Assembly (NCBI GenBank): GCA_020348065.1
Contig: CP070742.1
Span: 3,019,305 to 3,077,372, forward strand
Length of the DNA stretch: 58,068 nucleotides
Direction of reading: 5' to 3'
Origin: Candidatus Zixiibacteriota bacterium
GTDB lineage: Bacteria; Zixibacteria; MSB-5A5; UBA10806
Made by a program: the position numbers and the translations under genes. Positions 17,205-25,318 of this stretch are shown one piece after another. How positions within the stretch are numbered: position 1 is the stretch's first letter; the number at the start of each line of letters is the position of its first letter. Under the pieces are notes generated by a model. It saw only the letters and a list, made by a program, of their open reading frames with translations, ran no database searches and had not been told where the DNA came from.

Positions 17205-17639
17205 CTATTCTTCTTGTCCTCTACCTACAATAAATTTATATGTAAAATATTTCTTCCGGATATCTCCGGCTTCTTCTTCAATCCAACGATCAATTCCTGC
17301 TTTTTTTATTCGACAGAGATTGAACAGTTTCATGTTGTGTGGGTATCTTTCAGCTCCGTCGGCTAGCGGCGCGAGAAGGGAGCAAGGAAAATCAGTACAT
17401 TCGCAGCAGAACTCTACTCCTTTCTCCCTGGCACAGTTGAGAGTTGCACAGCCTTCCGATGAAAGGTGAAAGTGTTTACCATCCTGCTGTCTGCATCCTT
17501 TACATGGAATCTCCTCTTTCGGAATACCCATTTTCTGATGTATGAACTCAGCCGTCTTTTCGGTTAAGTTTTCCTCGTAAATATCGCAAACGAAGCAGCC
17601 CAATCCGCAAGGAGCTGTAAGGTCTCTTTTGTTATTCAT
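17205..17639 (-). CDS. DUF3795 cysteine-rich protein
   Basis: 144 residues from the ATG at 17639, which has TTAGGAGAAATC directly before it; a reading nine residues longer exists but lacks a ribosome site. The hallmark is the N-terminal APCGLGCFVCDIY, followed by CKGCRQQDG, CATLNCAREKGVEFCCECTDFPC and a C-terminal W-I-E-E-E block. This is the pattern of DUF3795, a family of probable metal-binding proteins with no known function. About ten Cys residues suggest a zinc or iron-sulfur site. It sits in the operon between an O-methyltransferase and the MTHFR_C-like gene, fitting a thiol/metal theme. The family is secure; the role is unknown. Confidence 0.82.
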   Translation of the reverse strand: MNNKRDLTAPCGLGCFVCDIYEENLTEKTAEFIHQKMGIPKEEIPCKGCRQQDGKHFHLSSEGCATLNCAREKGVEFCCECTDFPCSLLAPLADGAERYPHNMKLFNLCRIKKAGIDRWIEEEAGDIRKKYFTYKFIVGRGQEE

Positions 17640-17672
17640 GATTTCTCCTAATAGTATGTAGTCCAAAACTTG

Positions 17673-18680
17673 CTAATCCTCCTTAATCCCCTCAATAATA
17701 CAAACGTTTTCCTCGGTGGGTATTAAGCGCGTAAGCTTGAATCCTGCTAATTCGAATATTTCTTTATATTCCGCTTCCGTTCGTTCACGGCCGCCTGTGG
17801 TAACGAGCATTTCAAGATCCAGAAGCTTGGCCACGGAGGGTTCGTTCCCGGGAGGAATTATCATCTCCATCACCAGCAGCTTTGAATCGGCCTTCATAGC
17901 CTTATAGCAGTTGGTCAAAATTCGATGGCATTTATCATCCGGCCAATCGTGAAGGATATTGGATAGGAGATAAGTGTCGCTTCCCGACGGCATATGATTG
18001 AAAAAATCGCATTCCATTGCCTGACATCGACTTTCAATTCCGCGCGCCCGAATTATCTCTTTTGTTTCTTTAATTACTGAAGGAAGATCAAGGATTATTC
18101 CCTCCATCGATGGATTGGCTGTCAATATTTCCACCGTCAGAAGACCGGTCCCTCCGCCCACATCCGTCAATGTCCTGACCCCTGAAAAATCATAAGCATC
18201 GACAATTGCCCGGTGTGATACCGCAGCTTTTATCGTATTTGCCTCATTGAAAACTCTCGCCGCTTGTGGATTTTTTTCAAGCCAATCCGTAACAGGCATT
18301 CCATGCGCCTTTTCAAAAGGTGTCTCCCCGGTTTTCAGGCTATCCAGGAAATATCCCCAGGCTTTATCACTCCATTCAGAATTAAACATTTGTGCCATAG
18401 AACGCATGGCGCCTGTTTTTAGGAGCTCTGCCATCGGCGTAAGTTCAAATTTCCTTTCTTCGTTCTCTGAAAAAATACCGACACTGGCAAGGGCTCTTAG
18501 CGTTCGGTAAAGAAAGGGTGCATGGGTCTGGCTTTCCTGAGCGAGTTCTTGGATACTTTTGGGGCCTTCTGCAAGCCTATCCGCTATGCCCAGCTCAGCG
18601 ACAACATAGATCGGCTTGCTTATCCATCGGCCTACGATGAACTTCATAAGCCGGGCCGGAGGCGATTCGTTCGAATTCAT
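17673..18680 (-). CDS. SAM-dependent O-methyltransferase (acetylserotonin/hydroxyneurosporene type)
   Basis: A 335-residue class I methyltransferase of the two-domain plant-type family. The N-terminal winged-helix dimerisation domain (about 10-100, with YVVAELGIADRLAEGPKSIQELA) is followed by a Rossmann domain with the SAM motif TDVGGGTGLL (about 167-176). The catalytic His lies in SNILHDWPDDKCHRIL and is usual for this family. It transfers a methyl group to a hydroxyl, or possibly a thiol or other nucleophile, of a small substrate in the cytoplasm. It lies 33 nt before the DUF3795 gene and 30 nt after a small membrane-protein gene, within the sigma-factor operon. In that context methylation of a toxic metalloid or thiol is conceivable but unproven. 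Confidence 0.85.
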   Translation of the reverse strand: MNSNESPPARLMKFIVGRWISKPIYVVAELGIADRLAEGPKSIQELAQESQTHAPFLYRTLRALASVGIFSENEERKFELTPMAELLKTGAMRSMAQMFNSEWSDKAWGYFLDSLKTGETPFEKAHGMPVTDWLEKNPQAARVFNEANTIKAAVSHRAIVDAYDFSGVRTLTDVGGGTGLLTVEILTANPSMEGIILDLPSVIKETKEIIRARGIESRCQAMECDFFNHMPSGSDTYLLSNILHDWPDDKCHRILTNCYKAMKADSKLLVMEMIIPPGNEPSVAKLLDLEMLVTTGGRERTEAEYKEIFELAGFKLTRLIPTEENVCIIEGIKED

Positions 18681-18709
18681 TTTATTGGGTTCCTGTTGTT
18701 TAATATTGG

Positions 18710-18898
18710 TTATTTTCTACTTTTAATTCTTTCCATCTCGTCCTCGAGTTTTCGGATGCGTTCCCCGTAATCATATCTGTCATCAAACGGAGAACAGCAA
18801 GACCAGCGTCCTCTTCTTCTTGAAAATACCATACAGAGAATCATCATCCCGAAAAATACCAACGGAAAAATTACCCAGAAATAAGATCCGCAAAACAT
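18710..18898 (-). CDS. Small membrane protein with C-terminal coiled-coil tail
   Basis: 62 residues: one hydrophobic segment (about 6-25, FWVIFPLVFFGMMILCMVF), a basic stretch RRRGR, a CC pair, and a charged helix (RIRKLEDEMERIK) likely to form a short coiled coil. GGGAGGTGTACT precedes the ATG. It is an operon member 18 nt behind the DUF2892 gene. It resembles the many small SHOCT- or phage-shock-like membrane proteins but I cannot assign a family. Confidence 0.65.
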   Translation of the reverse strand: MFCGSYFWVIFPLVFFGMMILCMVFSRRRGRWSCCSPFDDRYDYGERIRKLEDEMERIKSRK

Positions 18899-18915
18899 AG
18901 TACACCTCCCAATCG

Positions 18916-19146
18916 TTAATTGGCAGTTTTCTCTCTTCTATAGGTATTTATCCCCATTAAGTCATATGGAGGACAATAACCCGAGATACCCGCAATTAAG
19001 GGAATTATTCCCAAAAACCCGAAATATGCCAGGGGTGTCTTAGGACCGAAAAAAGCCAGAGGAATAATCGAAAGAAATATTATTCCCATAGCAATTCTCA
19101 CGATACGATCCGGCATGCCGATGTTTTTCTTTGTAATCATTTTCAT
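18916..19146 (-). CDS. DUF2892 inner-membrane protein
   Basis: 76 residues with two hydrophobic segments (about 15-32 and 40-57) and the family motif NIGMPDRIVRIAMGIIFLS at the start. The GYCPPYDLMGINT motif near the C-terminus is also diagnostic; its Cys sits at the membrane face. DUF2892 is the membrane part of YgaP-type rhodaneses and is often found with sulfur or redox genes. The start overlaps the upstream stop as ATGA (19146-19143); an ATG two codons on is better spaced from AAGGAG. It lies within the ECF-sigma operon. Confidence 0.85.
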   Translation of the reverse strand: MKMITKKNIGMPDRIVRIAMGIIFLSIIPLAFFGPKTPLAYFGFLGIIPLIAGISGYCPPYDLMGINTYRREKTAN

Positions 19147-19373
19147 CGCTCCTTCTTTTTTATTACGATTTTAAACTCTTGCTTCTCGTCTTCCTCTGAT
19201 TGAGGGCAACATCTGTTTGACGTCATTTCACAACAGCTCGACCCGGTTTTGCCAGAATACCCGCTTCCTGTCATCATCCTGAACATTGCCTCAAAGCCCT
19301 TGGCCGGAATCTCGATATTGATTGTCCGTGAATCTTGTGAATTTATTGTTTTCTTTTCTTGAGAGTCAGCCAT
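19143..19373 (-). CDS. Small cysteine-pair protein
   Basis: 76 residues, hydrophilic, no signal. The middle carries two Cys pairs (SSCCEMTSNRCCPQ), and the ends are charged, with a C-terminal KIVIKKKER. The vicinal Cys pairs could bind a metal or metalloid. AAAGGAATGGTGCA precedes the ATG, and it is coupled by a 4-nt overlap to the DUF2892 gene. No family is recognised. It is the first gene after a 191-nt gap with a possible ECF promoter, so it may head its own transcript. Confidence 0.65.
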   Translation of the reverse strand: MADSQEKKTINSQDSRTINIEIPAKGFEAMFRMMTGSGYSGKTGSSCCEMTSNRCCPQSEEDEKQEFKIVIKKKER

Positions 19374-19419
19374 TGCACCATTCCTTTTTTAAATCGATTA
19401 TTTTTATTTTCATTTGTTT

Positions 19420-19445
19420 GGACGAAAGCGAAATTAAAAAGGATA
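19420..19445 (-). promoter_or_regulatory. Possible ECF-sigma promoter
   Basis: Upstream of the Cys-pair gene, TATCC (19445-19441), a 16-nt spacer and CGTCC (19424-19420) lie about 45 nt before the ATG. The spacing and the CGTC-type -10 fit ECF promoters in general. With one site and no second copy to compare, this is weak evidence. The remaining gap (19446-19564) is AT-rich and shows no gene. Confidence 0.28.
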
Positions 19446-19564
19446 CATATTTGGAGGAAATTAATGGAAATTTTTTGGGGGTTTCTAATAATAGAATATC
19501 TCTATGAATAATATAAACTTAATTGAATAAGCGCACCCGATTTCAAACAGGTTATAAGAATATT

Positions 19565-19792
19565 CTACCGAATATTATCGATTTTACGAAAGACTATGTC
19601 CTTTATCGATAGAGGAGGATTAACATCCCTTAAAACATATCGTAATATTCTGGAGCATTTATCAAAACTTTCAAGTTCGTTTCGGCATTTCTCACACGAT
19701 GTAAAATGAAGTTCAAACTCAGCTACTTCTTTGTCATCCATTTCTTTATCAAGAAACGAATCTATAATTGCATTGAATTCTACACAATTCAT
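19565..19792 (-). CDS. Zinc-finger anti-sigma factor (zf-HC2)
   Basis: 75 residues, made almost entirely of the anti-sigma zinc-finger domain. The ligands H-x3-C-x2-C (ELHFTSCEKCRNELE) follow an upstream Cys at position 3. There is no membrane segment, so this is a soluble ZAS-type anti-sigma factor that would release its sigma partner on thiol oxidation or metal loss. It overlaps the sigma gene by 4 nt (ATGA), the usual coupling for a sigma/anti-sigma pair. The assignment is strong from motif and position. Confidence 0.88.
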   Translation of the reverse strand: MNCVEFNAIIDSFLDKEMDDKEVAEFELHFTSCEKCRNELESFDKCSRILRYVLRDVNPPLSIKDIVFRKIDNIR

Positions 19793-20391
19793 TGGTCCTC
19801 ACAATCATCCTTACATGACTTCCTGTCGCAGCAAAGCACATCGTTTTTATCGCGGTAAAAATCGCAATTAGATGCCAGGATAGATTGCAGTTTTTTTCGT
19901 GCTCGGTGCAGGCGAATTTTTACCGTGTCCAGCGAAAAATCCAGAATATTCGCAATTTCGCGATTTTTAAATCCCTCGAGATCATGCAAAATTATGACAG
20001 TGCGATAATCCCCGGGAAGACTTTCAATATAATCCCGAATGCATTCGGCCATCTCAGATTTTATTAGGCCCTCTTCAAGTGATAAAATCTTACTGACATC
20101 ATCGATCTGTGTTTCTTCCGAAAAAAAGTCCTGATCCAACTGATCGGTACTTTTGCTCTTCTTATAACCGGATGTCCGGAAATAATCCAGACATGTATTA
20201 GTGGCGATCTGATAAATCCAGGTGGATATTTTGGAATTACCCTGAAAAGATGATAAATTATTGTAGGTTTTTATGAATATTTCCTGTGAAAGCTCTTCGG
20301 CGATATCATTATTGCGCACCATACGCAGGACATAATTATAAATGGGCTTCTGGTAAGTATTGAATATGTCATTAAACTGAATATCCGGCAT
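19789..20391 (-). CDS. ECF-family RNA polymerase sigma factor with Cys-rich tail
   Basis: 200 residues from the ATG at 20391, preceded by GGCGGGGA. An upstream ATG at 20436 would add 15 residues but lacks a ribosome site. Region 2 (YNYVLRMVRNNDIAEELSQEIFIKTY, seen in two halves) and the KISTWIYQIATNTCLDYFR block are followed by region 4 with the helix-turn-helix GFKNREIANILDFSLDTVKI. The C-terminal 25 residues carry six Cys (NCDFYRDKNDVLCCDRKSC), a tail seen in some ECF groups that may sense redox or metal state. It heads the nine-gene operon running down to the selenoprotein and probably activates it. Confidence 0.92.
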   Translation of the reverse strand: MPDIQFNDIFNTYQKPIYNYVLRMVRNNDIAEELSQEIFIKTYNNLSSFQGNSKISTWIYQIATNTCLDYFRTSGYKKSKSTDQLDQDFFSEETQIDDVSKILSLEEGLIKSEMAECIRDYIESLPGDYRTVIILHDLEGFKNREIANILDFSLDTVKIRLHRARKKLQSILASNCDFYRDKNDVLCCDRKSCKDDCEDQ

Positions 20392-20498
20392 ACAATCCCC
20401 GCCAATTAACTCCTTTTCACAAATTAACATATTCATCGCGATCTTTCAAGCATTATTTTCAGCCAAAAATTAAGGGGTTAGTCCATTCTCATCCCGTC

Positions 20499-21191
20499 TT
20501 AAGCCGCGATCTTCCGCTGGTACAACTCCCATGCTCCGTCGCTGAGACAGACGTCGGTGAACGCTTCCTCCAACACGGGATCGGTCCTTATTTCGCGCGG
20601 CACGAGGTCGCCGAAATCCTCAACGGGAATTTTGGGAGCGCCCCTCTCAGGGTCCTGTTGGCGTGCATGGTAAAAACCGAAAAATACGCCCAACTGTTCT
20701 TGCGGAATCTGCAACATTTCCGTGGGGCGTGCTTCCAATTGTTTAATCGGGCAACCGGGATCATCCAGCCGCCCCTCTCGGCCAACAACGAAATAATTAT
20801 CGGAATCCGGATGCGCCGGGTTGGGGCGTCGGATAAGCGTGCTGTAATCTATTGTGCCATGCATTGCTTCGCCGTGACTGTCTGCGAGTGATAGTGCAGT
20901 TGTAATATTCGTGAGCGTAAAATCGTCAAGTTCGCCCGCATCCTTGAAATACATTACGAGGTTGCAGACGAATTTCCTCAGAAGCGGATTCAGCCTGCGC
21001 CGCGTTGCCTTATCGGCAACAAGCCTGCGGGCGCGTTTGTGCAGAACATTAAAGAGCTTAATGATTGCTTGATCCCCCTTATGAACGCGTAATCCTTCAT
21101 CAAATCCCGTTACTATTGTTGCCGTTTGTTTGATTGTGGCGACACAGTTCTGGTTGCATTCTGGCTGTTGAATCTTATCTGTAATTACCAT
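20499..21191 (-). CDS. Hypothetical protein, no recognised family
   Basis: 230 residues from the ATG at 21191, which has a perfect AAGGAGG seven nt upstream; a reading six residues longer is less likely. The protein is soluble, with a basic helical part (about 50-95, HKRARRLVADKATRRRLNPLLRKF seen in two pieces) and an acidic, Pro-rich C-terminal half. No motif I know is present. It ends 107 nt before the sigma-factor start and could be read through into that operon, but the gap is long enough for a separate promoter. Its Arg/Pro-rich composition differs from its AT-rich neighbours, which fits separate origin. Confidence 0.65.
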   Translation of the reverse strand: MVITDKIQQPECNQNCVATIKQTATIVTGFDEGLRVHKGDQAIIKLFNVLHKRARRLVADKATRRRLNPLLRKFVCNLVMYFKDAGELDDFTLTNITTALSLADSHGEAMHGTIDYSTLIRRPNPAHPDSDNYFVVGREGRLDDPGCPIKQLEARPTEMLQIPQEQLGVFFGFYHARQQDPERGAPKIPVEDFGDLVPREIRTDPVLEEAFTDVCLSDGAWELYQRKIAA

Positions 21192-21426
21192 TATCGTCCT
21201 CCTTATCAATAATCGTGCCTTGATCTTTTTGTCATCGTCATTTTTTTAGACGGAGGTTGCATACGAATGGATACACCCGGCGTAGATTTTATTAATAAGC
21301 GAGTCGGGGTGATGAAATTGGGACCAAAAATGTTTTAAGTTATTCCAAGTTATTGAGGGGTATAGGGCAAAAACCGTAAAATCCGGGATTACGAAACCGC
21401 TGTCCGGAGTATAATCAGCTGTACTG

Positions 21427-21527
21427 TAATAAGATAACATGGTGGAGGCGGGGGGAATCGAAATCCAATCCCGTCATTGTCCCGCAATGACATAATCCAC
21501 AGTGTGATTAAAATAAACGGTTTTTCG
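21427..21527 (-). repeat. Integrase tail plus tmRNA-type 3' end (dispersed element copy)
   Basis: Read on the minus strand: CCGAAAAACCG, ATCACACTGTGG, GTCATTGCGGGACAATGA, then a T-arm-like GATTTCGATTCCCCCC and GCCTCCACCATGTTATCTTA. The last block, including the flank beyond CCA, is the same as at 8221-8248. The frame FILITLWIMSLRDNDGIGF is open across the join and parallels NLITxCV and SLRDD readings in the other copies. The rest of 21192-21809 has no convincing gene; the 70-codon frame at 21578 lacks a ribosome site. Confidence 0.58.
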
Positions 21528-21809
21528 GAGCAATTTTCTAACTGCCGCGGTAGCTGGCTTGGGGAACAGCTCATTTTTTGAGAGGATTATTTAAAAGATC
21601 CAATCCTAATAATAGTCGGATTTGGGTGGATAGATACACAATACAAAGTATCGCTTCAATTATGATGGACTATCATAATATCGATAACGCCGGTGTATTA
21701 TCAATATGTCGCTGCGCCGGAGATAGATCCCTGTTATTGAAACCTATCGCAGGCAATCTCGTATTAGACTATTATATCGACATTAAATGACCAAGGAGGT
21801 GATAGATCC

Positions 21810-22727
21810 ATGAACCCAGTTTGTATTATATCGCTTCTGGCGATGTGTCTTATTATCGCTTTTCCAATTCATTGCGTTCGTGCCGACAATCCGGAGAATA
21901 CCGCCGAATCATATTATCTAAAGGCCCGGGCCGCCTATGAACAAGATAACGTCGATAAAGCAGCCGACTTGATGAAAAAGGCGTTAAAGCTCGATCCGGA
22001 TAATTGCGAGTATCATTGGGTGCGCGGAGATCTCCAGGGTGCCCGGGCTCAAAAGGCATCGATTTTTACCAAGATCGGCAAGGCCAAATCCTGCAAAAAG
22101 CACTGGGAACGGGCCTTCGAACTCTGCCCGGACAGCATCAAATATCTCGAAGGTTTGATGTATTTTAATCTACAGGCGCCCGGCATCGCGGGCGGGGACA
22201 AAGACGAAGCCGAAAGGTTGCTACAAGAAATTTACGCCCGCGATTCAACCCGCGGTTATCTGGCCCTGGCGGATTTCGCCATCAAAGACAAAGATTATGA
22301 AAAAGCAAAAGGCATTTACGACCGGTTGTTGGCCGCCGGTAGGGACACCTTAGATGTGCTCCGCAGGCTGGGTAACATGTATAATTATCATCTTAAAGAA
22401 TACAGCAAGGCCCGTCCATATTACCTGCGCGTTCTGGAGGTAGAACCCGAGGACTGCGAAATAGTTTATCAGGCAGGTCGAACCGCGATATTGAGCGGAG
22501 AATCCACGCGAGAGGCAATCGAACACATGCGGCATTACCTGAACCACCCCGTCGAAAAAAACCTGCCGAGCCACGCCTCCGCCTATTGGCGAATGGGGAT
22601 GGCTTATGAGCAATTGAATAACTTCGATTCAGCTTATACGTGTTACGAAGCATGCCTCAAGTTGGAACCTGATTATAAGGAGGCCAAAAAGGCAATGGAA
22701 GATCTGAAGAAACAAGCAAATAAATAA
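21810..22727 (+). CDS. Exported TPR-repeat protein
   Basis: 305 residues with a signal peptide (about 1-25, ending near VRADNPEN) and tetratricopeptide repeats along the whole mature part: YYLKARAAYEQDNVDKAADL near 35-55, KDYEKAKGIYDRLLAAGRDT near 155-175 and YWRMGMAYEQLNNFDSAYTC near 255-275. It should be a periplasmic scaffold or chaperone-like protein. The ribosome site AAGGAGGTGAT, 7 nt before the ATG, is a full-length match to the usual 16S anti-Shine-Dalgarno, which predicts strong translation. It is a lone gene between two tmRNA-end remnants and so another single-gene module. The specific function is unknown. Confidence 0.82.
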   Translation: MNPVCIISLLAMCLIIAFPIHCVRADNPENTAESYYLKARAAYEQDNVDKAADLMKKALKLDPDNCEYHWVRGDLQGARAQKASIFTKIGKAKSCKKHWERAFELCPDSIKYLEGLMYFNLQAPGIAGGDKDEAERLLQEIYARDSTRGYLALADFAIKDKDYEKAKGIYDRLLAAGRDTLDVLRRLGNMYNYHLKEYSKARPYYLRVLEVEPEDCEIVYQAGRTAILSGESTREAIEHMRHYLNHPVEKNLPSHASAYWRMGMAYEQLNNFDSAYTCYEACLKLEPDYKEAKKAMEDLKKQANK

Positions 22728-22875
22728 TTCTTCTCGATGGTTCAGGATCTGGAGTACAACGCCTTTGGCGGGAGCAATATCGTTTGATTATTCTAAACTA
22801 ATAAGCGAGTTAGAGCAAAAAACCTCAAAATTCAGGGCCAAAGCACCACCGCCTTCTGGACGTAAGCGTTTATTC

Positions 22876-22980
22876 GGTAATTAGAAAAATTACCGCAGGC
22901 GGGTAAAATCGAATTCCCCATAATATATTGTCTCGCAACGAGTTAACACACGATGTGACTATACTGTGACGGATTTTGAT
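22876..22980 (-). repeat. Decayed integrase tail plus tmRNA-type 3' end
   Basis: Minus-strand reading KIRHSIVTSCVNSLRDN matches the consensus of the other copies. It is followed by GGGGAATTCGATTTTACCCG and CCTGCGG, a worn T arm and acceptor strand. A 7-bp hairpin GGTAATT/AATTACC (22876-22894) abuts it. It is clearly related to 21427-21527 but more diverged. The remainder of 22728-23076 shows no gene. Confidence 0.48.
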
Positions 22981-23076
22981 TCCAAAATTTCAAGCTAGCT
23001 ATTGATTCTTGTTGATAGTGCGGCCGCAAAAACTACAGTCGTCTTAATTGCGATTCTTAGTGCTGACGTTGCGTGT

Positions 23077-23931
23077 CTATTTTACCGCAATACCAAAAAA
23101 CTCCACACCGTGCTTATCTTTTGTTCCAACCAACTCAGGGGCGTTTGTCCAACCGCTCTCTTCAAGGAACCCACCGAGTTCCTCAGGTCGAATACTCCAG
23201 AGCCAAGGTTCTCCGCCAGCCCTGAGAATCCACAGAACCAGCCCAGTCCAACGGCCGACATCAGGCCGGCCATCAGCGCCGGTGCCAATATAGGTGAAAG
23301 CAATCCGACTCCTGGTACCGGCGATTGCAGCACACTGGTCAAATAACTCCCGGGGAGCTGGAGGTGGCAAATACATCAGCAAACCCTCGGCGATAATTAT
23401 AGTTTGCGCTGTCTGGTCCCATGACTCGACGTCACTAAGAATGTCTAATAATTTTCGTTTACCAAGGTCCTCTGCGAGCAGATGGAGATTATCCTTTCCT
23501 CCCATCCGCTCTATTCCCCTCGCTTTGATACGGGAAGTGGCTGGGTGGTCGATCTCAAAAAAATTGACTCCTGTAAACTGGGGAGCCAGACGCCATCCAA
23601 GAGTATCGTATCCGGCTCCCAAGACAAGAACCTGGGTGGCACCTGCTCCAATCCCTTCCCTTACCTGGTGTTCACAGAATGCCTTCCTGTAACCAAATGC
23701 CTCAAACTGCCCCGGCATCATCCAATCGAATGCCGCGTGAACGGAAATCATTTTTCGGGAATGATACAAGCTTACTTCAGTCGCACGAGCTGCGCCGGAA
23801 GCAATGAGAAGCTCTTCTGTTGCCTCAATAATCCCGGGAGGAAGAACTTTGTCCATACCGGGTTTTACTCCTAAGGTAACAATATTCAAAGCGACTTTAC
23901 GTGCCGTCTTACTCGGTTTGTCTTTGCGCAA
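23077..23931 (-). CDS. Class I SAM methyltransferase of the leucine carboxyl methyltransferase (LCM/PPM1) family
   Basis: 284 residues starting at a TTG (23931) with AAAGGAG spaced 7 nt upstream. Family blocks are FGYRKAFCEHQVREGI near 78-93, the SAM-binding VLVLGAGYDTLGWRL (about 100-114), the FFEIDHPATSRIKARGIE block (about 123-140) and IIIAEGLLMYLPP (about 173-185). In bacteria this family methylates carboxyl groups of small molecules, often in secondary metabolism; in eukaryotes it methylates phosphatase C-termini. It is a lone gene in the island, with remnants on both flanks. The family is secure; the substrate is unknown. Confidence 0.85.
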   Translation of the reverse strand: MRKDKPSKTARKVALNIVTLGVKPGMDKVLPPGIIEATEELLIASGAARATEVSLYHSRKMISVHAAFDWMMPGQFEAFGYRKAFCEHQVREGIGAGATQVLVLGAGYDTLGWRLAPQFTGVNFFEIDHPATSRIKARGIERMGGKDNLHLLAEDLGKRKLLDILSDVESWDQTAQTIIIAEGLLMYLPPPAPRELFDQCAAIAGTRSRIAFTYIGTGADGRPDVGRWTGLVLWILRAGGEPWLWSIRPEELGGFLEESGWTNAPELVGTKDKHGVEFFGIAVK

Positions 23932-24002
23932 AAAATCTCCTTTGTTTAACTCGTCGTTCCGCCGTTAATCCATAGTACCATATTTTAAATCAGTTCGGCA
24001 AC

Positions 24003-24042
24003 AAGTCAATACACTGTGTCGAAATTGTGACGGTTTTTACTG
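24003..24042 (-). repeat. Integrase tail fragment (KNRHNFDTVY stop)
   Basis: Three bases from the MFS stop codon, the minus strand reads KNRHNFDTVY and a stop. It continues with GTGTATTGACTTGTTGCCG, which parallels GTGTGTTAACTCGTTGCGA at 22930-22950. The tmRNA-type end is not recognisable here. The position at the 3' end of a cargo gene repeats the pattern seen elsewhere in the island. Confidence 0.42.
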
Positions 24043-24045
24043 TTG

Positions 24046-25272
24046 CTATTTCGACAATACCATCTTTTTGGTTTCAGCATCTTTTTCAACCTGCCGCACG
24101 AGATGAGTAGACTGAGCAATCCTTTTCAAAAGGGCTGTGGCACTTGTTCCTGCAACGAGGATGAGAATCCCGGCAATGACGAAAACCGACTCAAAACCCC
24201 ACTCGGTTAAGATCGCTCCATTTAAGAAAGTGCCTATGCCGCCACCTGTGAACATAGTGAAGGAAGCAAGGGACATAGCCGTACCCCGCCGCTTCGGCAT
24301 GAGTTGCTGAGCCTTGGCAACAAGAGTTGGCTGAATCATGATAAATCCGAAACCGAATCCGGCGAGAGAAAGAGAGAGAAGAACCGGGGAATGCCAGGCT
24401 CCCATAAACACCCATGAGGCACATGCCAGAATACCCGAGAGAAAAAGATGCTTGTTTCCCAGTTTTTGCCTTAATGCTCCGCCTTTCCTTCCGCCAAAAA
24501 CCGTGGCCAGGCCGAAGAAGGTAAGGATAAGACCAACCAAAAGTATATTGTAACCGGTTCGGATTTCTACGAATTTTCCCGCATAGGCAAAGCTCCCGAA
24601 AACGGAAAATCCCATTAGGAAAATGATGCCGACTGTTTTTAAGAGACTGCTGTCGGCGAACGCATCTCTATAAGCATCTTTTAGGTTAAAAGCGGAAACG
24701 GCCCCATGCTGTCTCTCCAGAATCTTCAGCATGAGAAAGGCAATAATGAGTTCCGCGAATCCATATACGAGGTAGACCAATCTCCAAGAACCAATATAAG
24801 CCAGGGTGCCACCAATGACTGTAGCCGACGCACCACCGAGGAACATGATGCCAAATATTTTTCCCAATGCGATTTGGACCTTCCTGGGGTCACCATCAAG
24901 GTGATCCCCGATAAGCGACATAGTTACTGGAAGAATGGCAGCCGCAAAAACTCCATTAACCGACCGAATAATGCTGAGGGAAGTAAGGTCATTGGCCACT
25001 GCTCCAAGCCCACTGAATATAGCCGTGCCGAAAGCAGCAATGTTTATGATCCTGGCCTTTCCATACCGGTCGGAAAGAGGCCCGAAAAGAAGGGTGAACA
25101 CTCCGAAGGGAAGCATATAGGCGGTAATGGAAAGGGCTGCCTGGCTTATGCCAAGATGTAAATCTTTGGCTATCTCAACAATAAGGGGCGCTGCCGCATA
25201 GTTGTCCCCGTTGCAAAAGAAAGCCATCATTCCCAGGATCATTATCATTTTGTTTGTACCCGTCTTTTTCAT
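24046..25272 (-). CDS. MFS (DHA1-type) drug efflux transporter
   Basis: 408 residues from the ATG at 25272, chosen because AAGGAGAAGTGCT precedes it; a reading 18 residues longer overlaps the operator. Twelve hydrophobic segments are visible. The loop 2-3 motif is present as LFGPLSDRYGKARII (about 60-75), and the N-terminus NYAAAPLIVEIAKDLHLGISQA is typical of drug:H+ antiporters. It should pump an unknown small compound out across the inner membrane. It lies 46 nt downstream of a MarR-type regulator on the same strand, and a MarR-type palindrome sits between them, so it is very likely the regulated target. Confidence 0.88.
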   Translation of the reverse strand: MKKTGTNKMIMILGMMAFFCNGDNYAAAPLIVEIAKDLHLGISQAALSITAYMLPFGVFTLLFGPLSDRYGKARIINIAAFGTAIFSGLGAVANDLTSLSIIRSVNGVFAAAILPVTMSLIGDHLDGDPRKVQIALGKIFGIMFLGGASATVIGGTLAYIGSWRLVYLVYGFAELIIAFLMLKILERQHGAVSAFNLKDAYRDAFADSSLLKTVGIIFLMGFSVFGSFAYAGKFVEIRTGYNILLVGLILTFFGLATVFGGRKGGALRQKLGNKHLFLSGILACASWVFMGAWHSPVLLSLSLAGFGFGFIMIQPTLVAKAQQLMPKRRGTAMSLASFTMFTGGGIGTFLNGAILTEWGFESVFVIAGILILVAGTSATALLKRIAQSTHLVRQVEKDAETKKMVLSK

Positions 25273-25288
25273 AGCACTTCTCCTTATT

Positions 25289-25302
25289 GTTAGTATGCTA
25301 AC
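25289..25302. promoter_or_regulatory. Second MarR-type operator, before the MFS gene
   Basis: GTTAGTATGCTAAC differs by one base from the core of the perfect palindrome before the regulator gene (GTTAGTATACTAAC). It lies between the marR stop and the MFS ribosome site, suggesting an additional control point. Confidence 0.6.
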
Positions 25303-25318
25303 TAAATAATCAAAAAAA

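Noticed and set aside
21578-21790. A 70-codon plus-strand gene before the TPR gene
   Set aside because: No ribosome site, mixed composition without hydrophobic or motif structure, and located in a gap full of integration debris.
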